This document shows, piece after piece, positions 1 through 6,444 of a stretch of DNA of 9,330 nucleotides. Each line of letters opens with the position of its first letter. The stretch's first letter is position 1. The notes under the pieces are model-generated. The model was given only the letters and a program-made list of their open reading frames with translations. It made no database searches and had not been told where the DNA came from. A program made the translations under genes and the position numbers. This DNA comes from Betaproteobacteria bacterium (lineage in GTDB: Bacteria; Pseudomonadota; Gammaproteobacteria; Burkholderiales; Burkholderiaceae_C), in contig RFSP01000057.1 in assembly GCA_009923895.1 (NCBI GenBank), forward strand, positions 1-9,330, in the 5' to 3' direction.

Positions 1-644
1 CAGTCCGCCACCCCCAACCAGATTTCATTGCGCCGCAAGAACCACGGCACCCATGGCGCGTCATAACGCGCGTACACCGGCTCCCCCTGCGTCTTCAGCC
101 CCGCTTTGTCTGCGGCGGCTTTCAATTCAGCCAAGTGCTCGTCATAGTTGCTCTTTGACCAGGTGCCGGAATACATGATGGCAATCACCCGCTGGGCGGG
201 CACGGCCTTGAGTCGTACCTTGGGGTCGGTGGGCAGAGGCAGCGTATCCAGGGTGTAAGACGATGGCATCATGAACTGCACCACGTAGCCCCCACCGGTC
301 TCCGCGCGAGCCTGCGCCACAGGTGCTGTCATCTCGATCTTCACCGGTTGCGCCGCTTGCGTCACCGGAGCCGTCATGGCGATCTTGCGATCGCCCTGAT
401 TGCGTCCAAAAATGTAACCCCCCAGGTAAGAAAACCCCTGGTTCCCGGCCTGTTCAGCGGGCCCAGGCACCGTCACTTCGGCCACCACATAGGGCTCATA
501 GCGTCGAAGCTCCACGCGCTTGGCGTCCAACACGCGCTCCACTTGAAAGCGCGGCTCTTCAATGGCGTGGGACATGGTCAACACCCCAAACAAGGTCAAA
601 AAAATCAGCGCACTGCGCGCAAGCGGGCCCTGTGTGACGCTCAT
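1..644 (-). CDS. SOUL-family heme-binding protein, exported (3' end cut by window edge)
   Basis: SOUL proteins bind heme or tetrapyrroles; the bacterial role is poorly defined. The reading frame is open from 644 to the left edge, giving 214 codons with the stop outside. Residues 1-27 form a signal peptide: a short basic start, a hydrophobic stretch (ALIFLTLFGVLTM) and a likely cut after SHA, so the product should be periplasmic. The SOUL domain follows, with the typical early VELRRYEPYVVAEV, the paired KIxMTAPV motifs near residues 87-94 and 102-109, FMMPSSYTLDTLPLP, and the closing WFLRRNEIWL that normally lies at the C-terminus, so few residues are missing. The start is ATG at 644, with GGAG seven bases upstream. 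It is last in a co-directional run after the VOC gene, with a 58-base gap. Family assignment is strong; the physiological ligand is unknown. Confidence 0.9.
   Translation of the reverse strand, partial: MSVTQGPLARSALIFLTLFGVLTMSHAIEEPRFQVERVLDAKRVELRRYEPYVVAEVTVPGPAEQAGNQGFSYLGGYIFGRNQGDRKIAMTAPVTQAAQPVKIEMTAPVAQARAETGGGYVVQFMMPSSYTLDTLPLPTDPKVRLKAVPAQRVIAIMYSGTWSKSNYDEHLAELKAAADKAGLKTQGEPVYARYDAPWVPWFLRRNEIWLGVAD
312..386 (-). repeat. Tandem near-repeat inside the SOUL gene (KIxMTAPVxQ twice)
   Basis: Two 30-base units, 357-386 and 312-341, match at 23 of 30 bases with a 45-base period, and encode KIAMTAPVTQ and KIEMTAPVAQ. Paired MTAPV motifs are, from memory, common in bacterial SOUL proteins, so this is probably an old family feature rather than a recent duplication. 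Confidence 0.6.
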
Positions 645-651
645 GAAAAGT

Positions 652-655
652 CTCC
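652..655 (-). promoter_or_regulatory. Ribosome binding site of the SOUL gene
   Basis: GGAG on the minus strand lies seven bases before the ATG at 644. It supports that start over the internal ATG at the end of the signal peptide, which would remove the export signal. Confidence 0.7.
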
Positions 656-702
656 GTGGTGTACCCATGGCCGACATTGTGCTGCGCAAACGATTTCCCG
701 AC

Positions 703-1338
703 TCACGTCAGGGTGGTACTGCAAAGGTCCACATCGCCCAGTGGGCACTGCAAACGCACGGACCATCCCGGCGGGGCCAACGGCTCCAGTTTGACCCCCT
801 TGAGGCGCAGCACCGTGGCATGGGTTTGAGCCACCCCGTGCAGGGTGACGCCGGTCAAGGCGCAGCCAGAAGCTGGCAAGGTGTCTGCAGGGTGGTGCTC
901 ACCCCATTGAATCAACATGGGCAACCCCGCGGGCATCTGCCCATCAGGGCGCAGCAGCATTTGCCAGCGCAAATCGCCTCTTGAAAGCGCCACGGGGTCG
1001 CCCGGGTCCACGCCTTTGTGCACGAGGCCAAAGCGGTGCATGTCCAACATGCGAGACCGTGCGACGACTTGCACCAAAGTGGGCTCGCCTGCCGGGCGCT
1101 CGTCCAGTCCAAACCAACGTGGTCGCCCGGGCGCTGGGGCGTCGGGGTCGATGGCGATGATCTCCAGGTAGACCCGCTCGAAAGCCGTTGACGACAGCTG
1201 CAGCAGCAGGTTGTGCGTCCCCATCAAGGCGTGACGCCCTCCGGCCACTGGCTTTGCGCCCAGTGTGCGTTCACACCAAGCTGAACCCTGCTCGAGCGAG
1301 TCGGCGGCGATAACCAGGTGATCGACTTCGGTGGTCAT
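703..1338 (-). CDS. VOC-superfamily glyoxalase-like domain protein
   Basis: This 211-residue protein opens with VDHLVIAADSLEQGSAWCERTLG, followed by a glycine and histidine stretch (GGRHALMGTHNLLLQL) and YLEIIAIDP. That order is typical of the Glyoxalase_3-type branch of the vicinal oxygen chelate superfamily, whose members are often annotated only as glyoxalase-like. H7 in the first strand and the E of YLEI are the expected candidate metal ligands; the second half (from about residue 110) would be the second VOC module. No signal peptide or membrane segment is seen, so it is probably cytoplasmic. The substrate cannot be predicted. The ATG at 1338 is 16 bases after the stop of the DUF3667 gene and has no clear Shine-Dalgarno, which suggests coupled translation. 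The SOUL gene follows in the same direction. Confidence 0.85.
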   Translation of the reverse strand: MTTEVDHLVIAADSLEQGSAWCERTLGAKPVAGGRHALMGTHNLLLQLSSTAFERVYLEIIAIDPDAPAPGRPRWFGLDERPAGEPTLVQVVARSRMLDMHRFGLVHKGVDPGDPVALSRGDLRWQMLLRPDGQMPAGLPMLIQWGEHHPADTLPASGCALTGVTLHGVAQTHATVLRLKGVKLEPLAPPGWSVRLQCPLGDVDLCSTTLT

Positions 1339-1354
1339 CGGGTCAGGATACCCG
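1339..1354 (-). promoter_or_regulatory. Small hairpin filling the DUF3667-VOC gap
   Basis: CGGGT (1339-1343) and ACCCG (1350-1354) can pair as a 5-bp stem with a 6-base loop. It fills the whole space between the TAA of the upstream gene and the ATG of the VOC gene, where a ribosome site would sit. The stem is visible; a role in translational coupling is inference. Confidence 0.35.
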
Positions 1355-2242
1355 TTAAAGACTCAGCACCGTTGCGACTCCCGTAAAGACCAGAACGAGG
1401 GTCGCAGAGACGGTATACAGCATCGCCAAGATCACGACTTTGGCCAGCGCCAGTCGACGCGGTTGTGCATAGTAGACATCGACGCTACGCCAGACGGTCC
1501 AGCACAGATACAACAGGACCACTGGCGTGATCCACTCCATCAACCCTGCAGGTAGCACACTGGACAGAATGTGCTCCACTCCCAGCAGGAGAAAACAGGC
1601 ACTGTGGTTGTGCATCAGCAGCAGCACGTGTTCCGCATACAGCCGTCGAGGACGCCAGTAAAAGGCCAGCATCACCAGCGCAAACAACGGCAGCAAAACA
1701 AACATCGATCGAGGAATGGCTCGCATGAAAGCCTTGCCGAATTGAATCCCCGAATCTTGCTGCATGCGCAAGCAGGCTTCTTGCAAGCGCTGCGCCAGCC
1801 ACGGTGAACTCCATCCTGATACTTTCAGATCCCGGCAATCGAGATCAGCCCCGCTGGCCTCAAGGCTTGGGGTCGGCGTCGTCCCCACCGACATCGATGG
1901 GGACGACGTTTCTGGGAGCAGGGCCAGCATCAAGAAGTAGGCCAAGCTCACCACGATGTAAAGACGGATCGGCGGCAGGTAACGCTCGCGTCGCCCGGCA
2001 AAAAACTCGCGAGTCAAAAAGCCCGGTCGCGTAAGCAGGTAGCGCAGGGTCACCCACAGCCTGGAGTCGGCGTGGGTCAAGCCCTCTGCCAGTTCAGCCA
2101 GGAGATGGCGGACCGTTGGCGGGTGCGTCTGGTGGCGTTGGCCGCATGACGCACAGTAGGTCCCGCTCAACAGCGCACCGCAGTTCAGGCAGTGCACCTG
2201 TGCCGCGGAGACAGCGGCCGCCGGCGAAGGGGGTATGCTCAC
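1355..2242 (-). CDS. DUF3667 membrane protein with N-terminal zinc ribbon
   Basis: This 295-residue protein is of the uncharacterised DUF3667 family. Near the N-terminus is a four-cysteine zinc ribbon: C18-x2-C21 and C30-x2-C33 in HCLNCGALLSGTYCASCGQRH. The family core follows at about residues 60-97 (LRYLLTRPGFLTREFFAGRRERYLPPIRLY) read in short pieces: a LLTRPGF motif, a GRRERYLPP motif, then a hydrophobic segment at about 94-110. Further membrane segments lie near 179-195, 205-230, 237-253 and 265-294, so it is probably an inner-membrane protein with about four or five spans and the ribbon in the cytoplasm. The frame stays open upstream to 2503, but GTG at 2242 was chosen: it has GAGG six bases before it and puts the ribbon at the usual place, whereas the longer version adds 87 unrelated residues antisense to the HigA remnant. 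The function is unknown. Confidence 0.85.
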   Translation of the reverse strand: MSIPPSPAAAVSAAQVHCLNCGALLSGTYCASCGQRHQTHPPTVRHLLAELAEGLTHADSRLWVTLRYLLTRPGFLTREFFAGRRERYLPPIRLYIVVSLAYFLMLALLPETSSPSMSVGTTPTPSLEASGADLDCRDLKVSGWSSPWLAQRLQEACLRMQQDSGIQFGKAFMRAIPRSMFVLLPLFALVMLAFYWRPRRLYAEHVLLLMHNHSACFLLLGVEHILSSVLPAGLMEWITPVVLLYLCWTVWRSVDVYYAQPRRLALAKVVILAMLYTVSATLVLVFTGVATVLSL

Positions 2243-2248
2243 TTGAGA

Positions 2249-2252
2249 CCTC
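2249..2252 (-). promoter_or_regulatory. Ribosome binding site deciding the GTG start of the DUF3667 gene
   Basis: GAGG on the minus strand lies six bases before GTG at 2242. It partly overlaps an inverted repeat, CTCGT (2250-2254) and ACGAG (2266-2270) with an 11-base loop, which may be chance. Confidence 0.55.
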
Positions 2253-2347
2253 GTGACAGCAACAAACGAGAACTTTTTCCAGGATACCTCATGCCCGATG
2301 CGCACTTCGACATTCGGTCGTGCCAAGTGCTTCCCGCACCCCAGCAA

Positions 2348-2491
2348 CCTGAAATGGCGCTTCGGCTTTCCAAAGCGATCGGCCGCACGCCCGAGAGTTG
2401 GCTGGCCATGCAGGATGCCCATGACCTGTGGGCCGCTCGCAAGAGCGTCAACCTGCAGCGCGTAGGCAAGCTCAAGTTGGCCGTGGCCTAG
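2348..2491 (+). pseudogene. Remnant of a HigA-type antitoxin (C-terminal part only)
   Basis: On the plus strand, 47 codons before TAG at 2489 read as the C-terminal part of a HigA/XRE antitoxin: PEMALRLSKAIGRTPESWL followed by AMQDAHDLWAARK. This matches the family pattern of an 'xPEMALRLxxA' helix, a 'T.E.WL.MQ..YDL' helix and a basic tail. The N-terminal helix-turn-helix core is not recognisable in any plus-strand frame of 2243-2347, and no HigB toxin lies nearby, so the gene is truncated and should be non-functional. The frame stays open further left (ATG at 2291 would give 67 residues), but those residues do not look like HigA. Recognition rests on family memory alone. A short orphan protein with another role is less likely. 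Confidence 0.5.
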
Positions 2492-2546
2492 GGGGTGGCA
2501 CACTGCGCCTCGCTCAATACCTACGGCGTCACCAAGCTTGCGGCGC

Positions 2547-4739
2547 TCACCGGAAACTCAGCACGCCGCCCTCGGCCAGTGCGGCGTGCACCACTCGCCG
2601 GTCCACAATGACGGAGCCATTCAAGGCGGCCTGAAGCCCGCGCCCTTGCAGCCGCAAGATCCGTCCCTTGCCCATCTGAATCTCGGCACGTTCTAGCATG
2701 GGACTGCCCGTCAAGTACGCTCCGCTGAACGGTTCGGCTGGATAGAAGCCCAGCATGGCGAAGACCAACCACGCGCTCATCTGACCCACGTCGTCGTTGC
2801 CCACCAGTCCTGCGGGTCCGGTTCCATAGAACCGCCGCACGATCTGCTCGCGCAGCCGCTGCCCTTTTTGCGGCGAATCCGTGAGTGAGTACAGCCAGGA
2901 GATGTGGTGGCTGGGCTCGTTGCCATGCGCATACTGGCCGATCAACGCTTCCTGTCCCAGATGCTTGTCGGGTTTGGGGATGGGCAAACGGAAGAAATGA
3001 TCCAGCCACGCCTCCAGGGCCGCGGTGCCACCGAGACGATCGCGGAAAGCGGCGGTGTCGTGCAGGGCTGGGGTGGCCGTGTACTGCCAGGCGTTGGCTT
3101 CGGTGTAGTCGCCGGGGTTCCTCAGCGGCGAAGTGGCCGCCACCGGGTCGAAGGGCGTGCGCCATCGACCCGCACTGTCCTTGCCGCGCAGTGTTCGGGT
3201 TTGCTCATCGAAGAGGTGCAGCCAGCTCCGTGAACGCGCCCTGAAGCGCTGCGCCAAGTCGCTGCGCCCCAAGCGCTCAGCCACAGCCGCCACAGCCGCA
3301 TCCCCATAGCCCAGCTCCGCCGTCATGCTCACCGATTCGCCCTTCTGCAGATCGAAGGGCAGATACCCGTGCTGATCCAACAGGCTCCAACCGCGCTGGG
3401 CCCACTCGGGCGCGTCCGGCCGCTCTCGCGTGCTGGTCTCCAGCATCGCGGCCAGCGCGGCTTGCTCATCGATAGCGCCATCTGCGCCGAACCCTTTGAC
3501 GAGCGCGTCGGCGATCACCGGCAGCGCGGGATTGCCGATCATGCAATAGGTCTCACGGCCCCAGCTGGTCCACAGCGGGAGCCAGCCCATTTGCCGGTGA
3601 TGGGCGAGCATGGTGTTGATGAAGCCCGGCACCCGCTCCGGCACGATCAGGGTGAACAGTGGGTGAGACGCGCGAAAGGTGTCCCACAGGCTTAGCGTCG
3701 AGTAGTACACGCCGTCCGGTGCCTGCATGACTGCCCCACGCGGTCCCCGCACACGGCCATCCGCATCGGCGATGTCGCTGGGGTGCTGCAGCGTGCGGTA
3801 CAGGGCGGAATAGAAGAGCCGCTTCGTTCTCTCGTCGCCCTCGATGCGGATACGGCCGAGCAGTTCGTTCCACGCACGGTCTGCCGCTTCGCGCGCTGCA
3901 TCGAAATTCAGGTTTCCTGCCGCGGCGAGGTTACGCCAGGCACCGTCCTCATCGACCGTGGACAAGGCAATGTGCGCCTCCAGCACCTGCCCGACACCCA
4001 GATCGAAGTCCAACAGCAGGCGGGGCGCGTTTTCGCCGGACCGTGCGGGCAGGGTTCGCTGACGCAGCACCGGATGGCTGAACTGCACCACGAAAGACAA
4101 CTGGCGATCGACCCAATTGCTGCGCCACACCGTGCCCCGCAGGCCCTTGTCATGTGGTCGCACATCGGCCGCTTGCGCAGCCTGTCGGTCCACATAGTGC
4201 AAGCCATGTTGAAGGTCGACGAGCACCTGAACTCGTCCCGGCCGATCAAACCGGTAGCGTTGCAGCGCCACCTTGGGCGTGGCGGTGAGCTCGACCGTCA
4301 CACCATGGCGCGGAAGTCGAACGCGGTACCACCCCGGGCGCGCCCGCTCATCGGCCTTGTTCGCACTGAAGTCGGTGGTACCTTCCGCCCAAGCCGTGCC
4401 GCCCCGGGGCTGCAAGAGCACATCACCCAGTTCCGGGATGCCCGCGCCGCTGTGGTGCGTGTTGGAAAAGCCCAGGATCCGGCGGTCTCGGTGCTGGTAG
4501 CCCGCGCTGTAGCTCCAGCCTCGGTCGGCGTTGTCGGGCGCCGGAAAGACCATGCCAAACGGGACGGTTGCGCCGGGCGTGACGTGACCGGTGCCATCGG
4601 TGCCGATGAAGGGGTCGACGTGGCGGGTGAAGGATGGGCTCGCTGCGACTGCATCGATGCCGGAAGCACGGGCGCTCATCCCCACCCACGAGGTCAAAGG
4701 AGCGGCCGCAGCCGCTGTCAGGAGTCGTCGTCTTTGCAT
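2547..4739 (-). CDS. GH92-family alpha-mannosidase, Tat-exported
   Basis: GH92 enzymes are calcium-dependent, inverting exo-alpha-mannosidases, many specific for alpha-1,2 links. The 730-residue product has the full family architecture: VDPFIGTDGTGHVTPGAT at 41-58 with PFGMVFPAPDN after it, GFSNTHHSGAG near 90-100, LWDTFRASHP near 351-360, GNPALPVIADAL near 402-413, HGNEPSHHISWLYS at 605-618 (E608 is the expected general acid) and GNDDVGQMSAW at 647-657 with the expected base carboxylates. Residues 1-25 are a twin-arginine signal (MQRRRLLTAAAAAPL, likely cut after ARA), so it should fold before export to the periplasm. ATG at 4739 is preferred to one at 4805, which would bury the signal and overlap the previous gene. 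It begins five bases after that gene's stop and lacks a Shine-Dalgarno, suggesting coupled translation. It is the last gene of the operon. Confidence 0.96.
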   Translation of the reverse strand: MQRRRLLTAAAAAPLTSWVGMSARASGIDAVAASPSFTRHVDPFIGTDGTGHVTPGATVPFGMVFPAPDNADRGWSYSAGYQHRDRRILGFSNTHHSGAGIPELGDVLLQPRGGTAWAEGTTDFSANKADERARPGWYRVRLPRHGVTVELTATPKVALQRYRFDRPGRVQVLVDLQHGLHYVDRQAAQAADVRPHDKGLRGTVWRSNWVDRQLSFVVQFSHPVLRQRTLPARSGENAPRLLLDFDLGVGQVLEAHIALSTVDEDGAWRNLAAAGNLNFDAAREAADRAWNELLGRIRIEGDERTKRLFYSALYRTLQHPSDIADADGRVRGPRGAVMQAPDGVYYSTLSLWDTFRASHPLFTLIVPERVPGFINTMLAHHRQMGWLPLWTSWGRETYCMIGNPALPVIADALVKGFGADGAIDEQAALAAMLETSTRERPDAPEWAQRGWSLLDQHGYLPFDLQKGESVSMTAELGYGDAAVAAVAERLGRSDLAQRFRARSRSWLHLFDEQTRTLRGKDSAGRWRTPFDPVAATSPLRNPGDYTEANAWQYTATPALHDTAAFRDRLGGTAALEAWLDHFFRLPIPKPDKHLGQEALIGQYAHGNEPSHHISWLYSLTDSPQKGQRLREQIVRRFYGTGPAGLVGNDDVGQMSAWLVFAMLGFYPAEPFSGAYLTGSPMLERAEIQMGKGRILRLQGRGLQAALNGSVIVDRRVVHAALAEGGVLSFR

Positions 4740-4744
4740 GGCGT

Positions 4745-5617
4745 TCAACTGGGGTGCCGAGCCTTGGCCAGGGCTTCCCCATAACAGTCGGTCATGATGG
4801 TCCAAAGCATGTGCGAATCGACAAAGCGGTCACAGGGCTCACCTCGCCATGGGTCATCGACCCTTGACGTGGTGGCTTGCTGGTAGTGCAGCCACAGGGG
4901 CGGATCGCCCGCAGCCATGGGCAACAGCTCGGCTGCGAAGCTCAATGCCTCGCCTTCAGAAGCATGGCGCAGGAAGCCAACGCAGCAGGCGGTCCACATG
5001 GCACGGTAATGATCCAGGTAGAGGCCGGACCGGTCGAGCGGTGTCTGCAGGCAGCCGCTGTTGCCGATGCGCCCATGCAGGGCCCGAACCCGATCGAACA
5101 CGGGTTGAAGGCGTGCCATGCGCGATTCGAATTCACCGCCATAGGTCAGCTCGTGGCCGGTGTACCAGTGGCTGAGGTCCGCCGTGAAGCGCAGTTCGGG
5201 AAAGCGTCGCACCCATTGCAGCGTGCGCCAGATGTCCTGCGTGGCCGTGGCCCGGTGGGTCTCGACCAGCAGCGTATGTCCGTGCCGGGCCTGTGCCTCC
5301 AGCAGGGCGCCGGCCAGGGTGTCCATTTCTTCATCCGTCTCAAAGCCGGTGCCCAGATGCAGGTTGGTGAAGACCACCCCTTCATGGGCATGTCGGCGAG
5401 CGATGCCATCCAGGTCGGCAGGCTTTAGGGCTCGCGCCATCCCCAGTGGCTGCAGGCCGGCGCGGTGGATGCGCTCGAAGCCGTCCCAGGCCTGAACGCC
5501 TTCATGCTCACTTTGCTTGAGAAGGGTGAGTTGTTCATCCAGACTCGCTCGCCAACCGCTTGAAGCCGGCGGCAGTGCAAGCAAGGTGCCGAGGTTGAAG
5601 TCCTTGCGCAGGCGCAT
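4745..5617 (-). CDS. Xylose-isomerase-like TIM-barrel protein (probable sugar isomerase/epimerase)
   Basis: This 290-residue protein fits the AP-endonuclease-2 / xylose-isomerase-like TIM barrel family, whose members isomerise or epimerise sugars, keto-sugars or inositols using a divalent metal. Visible barrel-strand motifs are GVQAWDG (40-46), GVVFTNLHLGTGF (80-92), TLLVETHR (115-122, candidate ligand E119), LRFTADLSHW (142-151, candidate ligand D147), ALHGRIGNS (179-187, H181) and SFAAELLP (226-233, E230). No signal peptide is seen, so it is probably cytoplasmic. ATG at 5617 was chosen because GAGG lies five bases before it and the family-like sequence starts there; the frame is open to 5755 inside the dioxygenase gene. 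It starts seven bases after the dioxygenase stop and ends five bases before the GH92 start. The exact substrate cannot be told from sequence. Confidence 0.82.
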   Translation of the reverse strand: MRLRKDFNLGTLLALPPASSGWRASLDEQLTLLKQSEHEGVQAWDGFERIHRAGLQPLGMARALKPADLDGIARRHAHEGVVFTNLHLGTGFETDEEMDTLAGALLEAQARHGHTLLVETHRATATQDIWRTLQWVRRFPELRFTADLSHWYTGHELTYGGEFESRMARLQPVFDRVRALHGRIGNSGCLQTPLDRSGLYLDHYRAMWTACCVGFLRHASEGEALSFAAELLPMAAGDPPLWLHYQQATTSRVDDPWRGEPCDRFVDSHMLWTIMTDCYGEALAKARHPS

Positions 5618-5622
5618 CACGG

Positions 5623-5626
5623 CCTC
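5623..5626 (-). promoter_or_regulatory. Ribosome site overlapping the dioxygenase stop codon
   Basis: TGAGG on the minus strand merges the dioxygenase TGA (5627-5625) with the GAGG of the TIM-barrel gene, five bases before its ATG at 5617. This is a classic arrangement for translational coupling and supports the start at 5617. Confidence 0.65.
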
Positions 5627-6434
5627 AGGCACGCTGCCACACGACCGGGTTCTTTCGCGTATCGATGACCTCGCCCTCGCGGGCACCCGGGCACCATTGG
5701 TCGCGATCGTTGGCCTGTATCGCGTTGAGCGAGGGCACCAGGCGCATGGACGCATCCATGTAGATGATGGTCATCACCGAACGGGGTTGGGTGCTGCGGT
5801 TGGCGCCCGCCTTGTGGAAGGTCCAGCCGAGGTGGAAGCTGACCTCGCCGAGATCAAAGGCGCCGGACACGAACTCGAAGCCATGCCGGTTCATGTTGGC
5901 CGTGATCCGGTCCTCGCTCTCATCAGAGATGCCCAGGTCTCGGCCGAACTCGACCGACTGGCTGCGCGCGTAGAAGCCCAGCGGGCCCATGTCCTCGGGC
6001 ACAGGCTGCAGGGGAATCCAGGCAGTGATCGTGCGGTCGGAGGACAGCGGCCAGTAGTACTGGTCCGCGTGCGCCGGGGTGATGCCGCCACCGGGTTCCT
6101 TGTAGAGCGACTGATCGTGGTACAGCCGCACACCGTGTACCCCCAGGAGTTCCGCAGCCAGGCGGCCCAGGCGCTGTCCCATGACGAAGCAGCCCACCAG
6201 CGGGCTCTTCTCCCACAGGTTCATCACTTGAAGGAATGCCTTGTCGTAGGTGCTGCGCTCCTCCAGTGGGCGCTGCTCGGTGTTGAGGGCTATGGTCAGC
6301 CGGGTGATCTCGCCGCCATAGCGAGTCAGGGTCTCGCTGCTCAGCACGTTCTTGAGCTTGATGAAACCATCACGGCGAAACCGCGCGATGTGCTCCGCAC
6401 TGATCTCATAGGGCGTATCCAGATCGTGATTCAT
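5625..6434 (-). CDS. Phytanoyl-CoA dioxygenase (PhyH)-family 2-oxoglutarate/Fe(II) oxygenase
   Basis: PhyH-family enzymes hydroxylate small molecules using Fe(II), O2 and 2-oxoglutarate. The 269-residue product starts with the family opening (ISAEHIARFRRDGFIKLKNV, 11-30) and has the HxD iron motif in PAHADQYYWPL (H122 and D124), the substrate-side strand TITAWIPLQPV, MGPLGFYARSQ, and the distal histidine in WTFHKAGANRS (H207), followed by R213 and R218, one of which should bind 2-oxoglutarate. The closing NDRDQWCPG and NPVVW are also typical of bacterial members. All catalytic residues are present, so it should be active and cytoplasmic. ATG at 6434 was chosen over 6476, which would overlap the GH13 gene. 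It lies ten bases after that gene's stop with no clear Shine-Dalgarno. The substrate is unknown; context suggests a sugar, polyol or glycoside aglycone. Confidence 0.9.
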   Translation of the reverse strand: MNHDLDTPYEISAEHIARFRRDGFIKLKNVLSSETLTRYGGEITRLTIALNTEQRPLEERSTYDKAFLQVMNLWEKSPLVGCFVMGQRLGRLAAELLGVHGVRLYHDQSLYKEPGGGITPAHADQYYWPLSSDRTITAWIPLQPVPEDMGPLGFYARSQSVEFGRDLGISDESEDRITANMNRHGFEFVSGAFDLGEVSFHLGWTFHKAGANRSTQPRSVMTIIYMDASMRLVPSLNAIQANDRDQWCPGAREGEVIDTRKNPVVWQRA

Positions 6435-6444
6435 GGTGATTCTG

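Larger units (their letters stand above)
2243..2546. other. Intergenic stretch between the GH92 and DUF3667 genes
   Basis: These 304 bases hold the HigA remnant and the DUF3667 ribosome site. No convincing intrinsic terminator is seen for the glycosidase operon ending at 2547, and no recognisable sigma-70 promoter for the DUF3667 gene. Read-through from the operon into the downstream trio cannot be excluded. Confidence 0.6.

Noticed and set aside
2243..2503. N-terminal extension of the DUF3667 protein to an upstream ATG
   Set aside because: The 87 added residues are antisense to the HigA remnant and unlike the family; GTG at 2242 has its own ribosome site.
3783..4784. 333-codon plus-strand frame inside the GH92 gene
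   Set aside because: It is antisense to a gene with unmistakable GH92 motifs; no recognisable domain in the shadow peptide.
4740..4805. Longer GH92 start at 4805
   Set aside because: It would overlap the preceding gene and place the twin-arginine signal 22 residues inside the protein.
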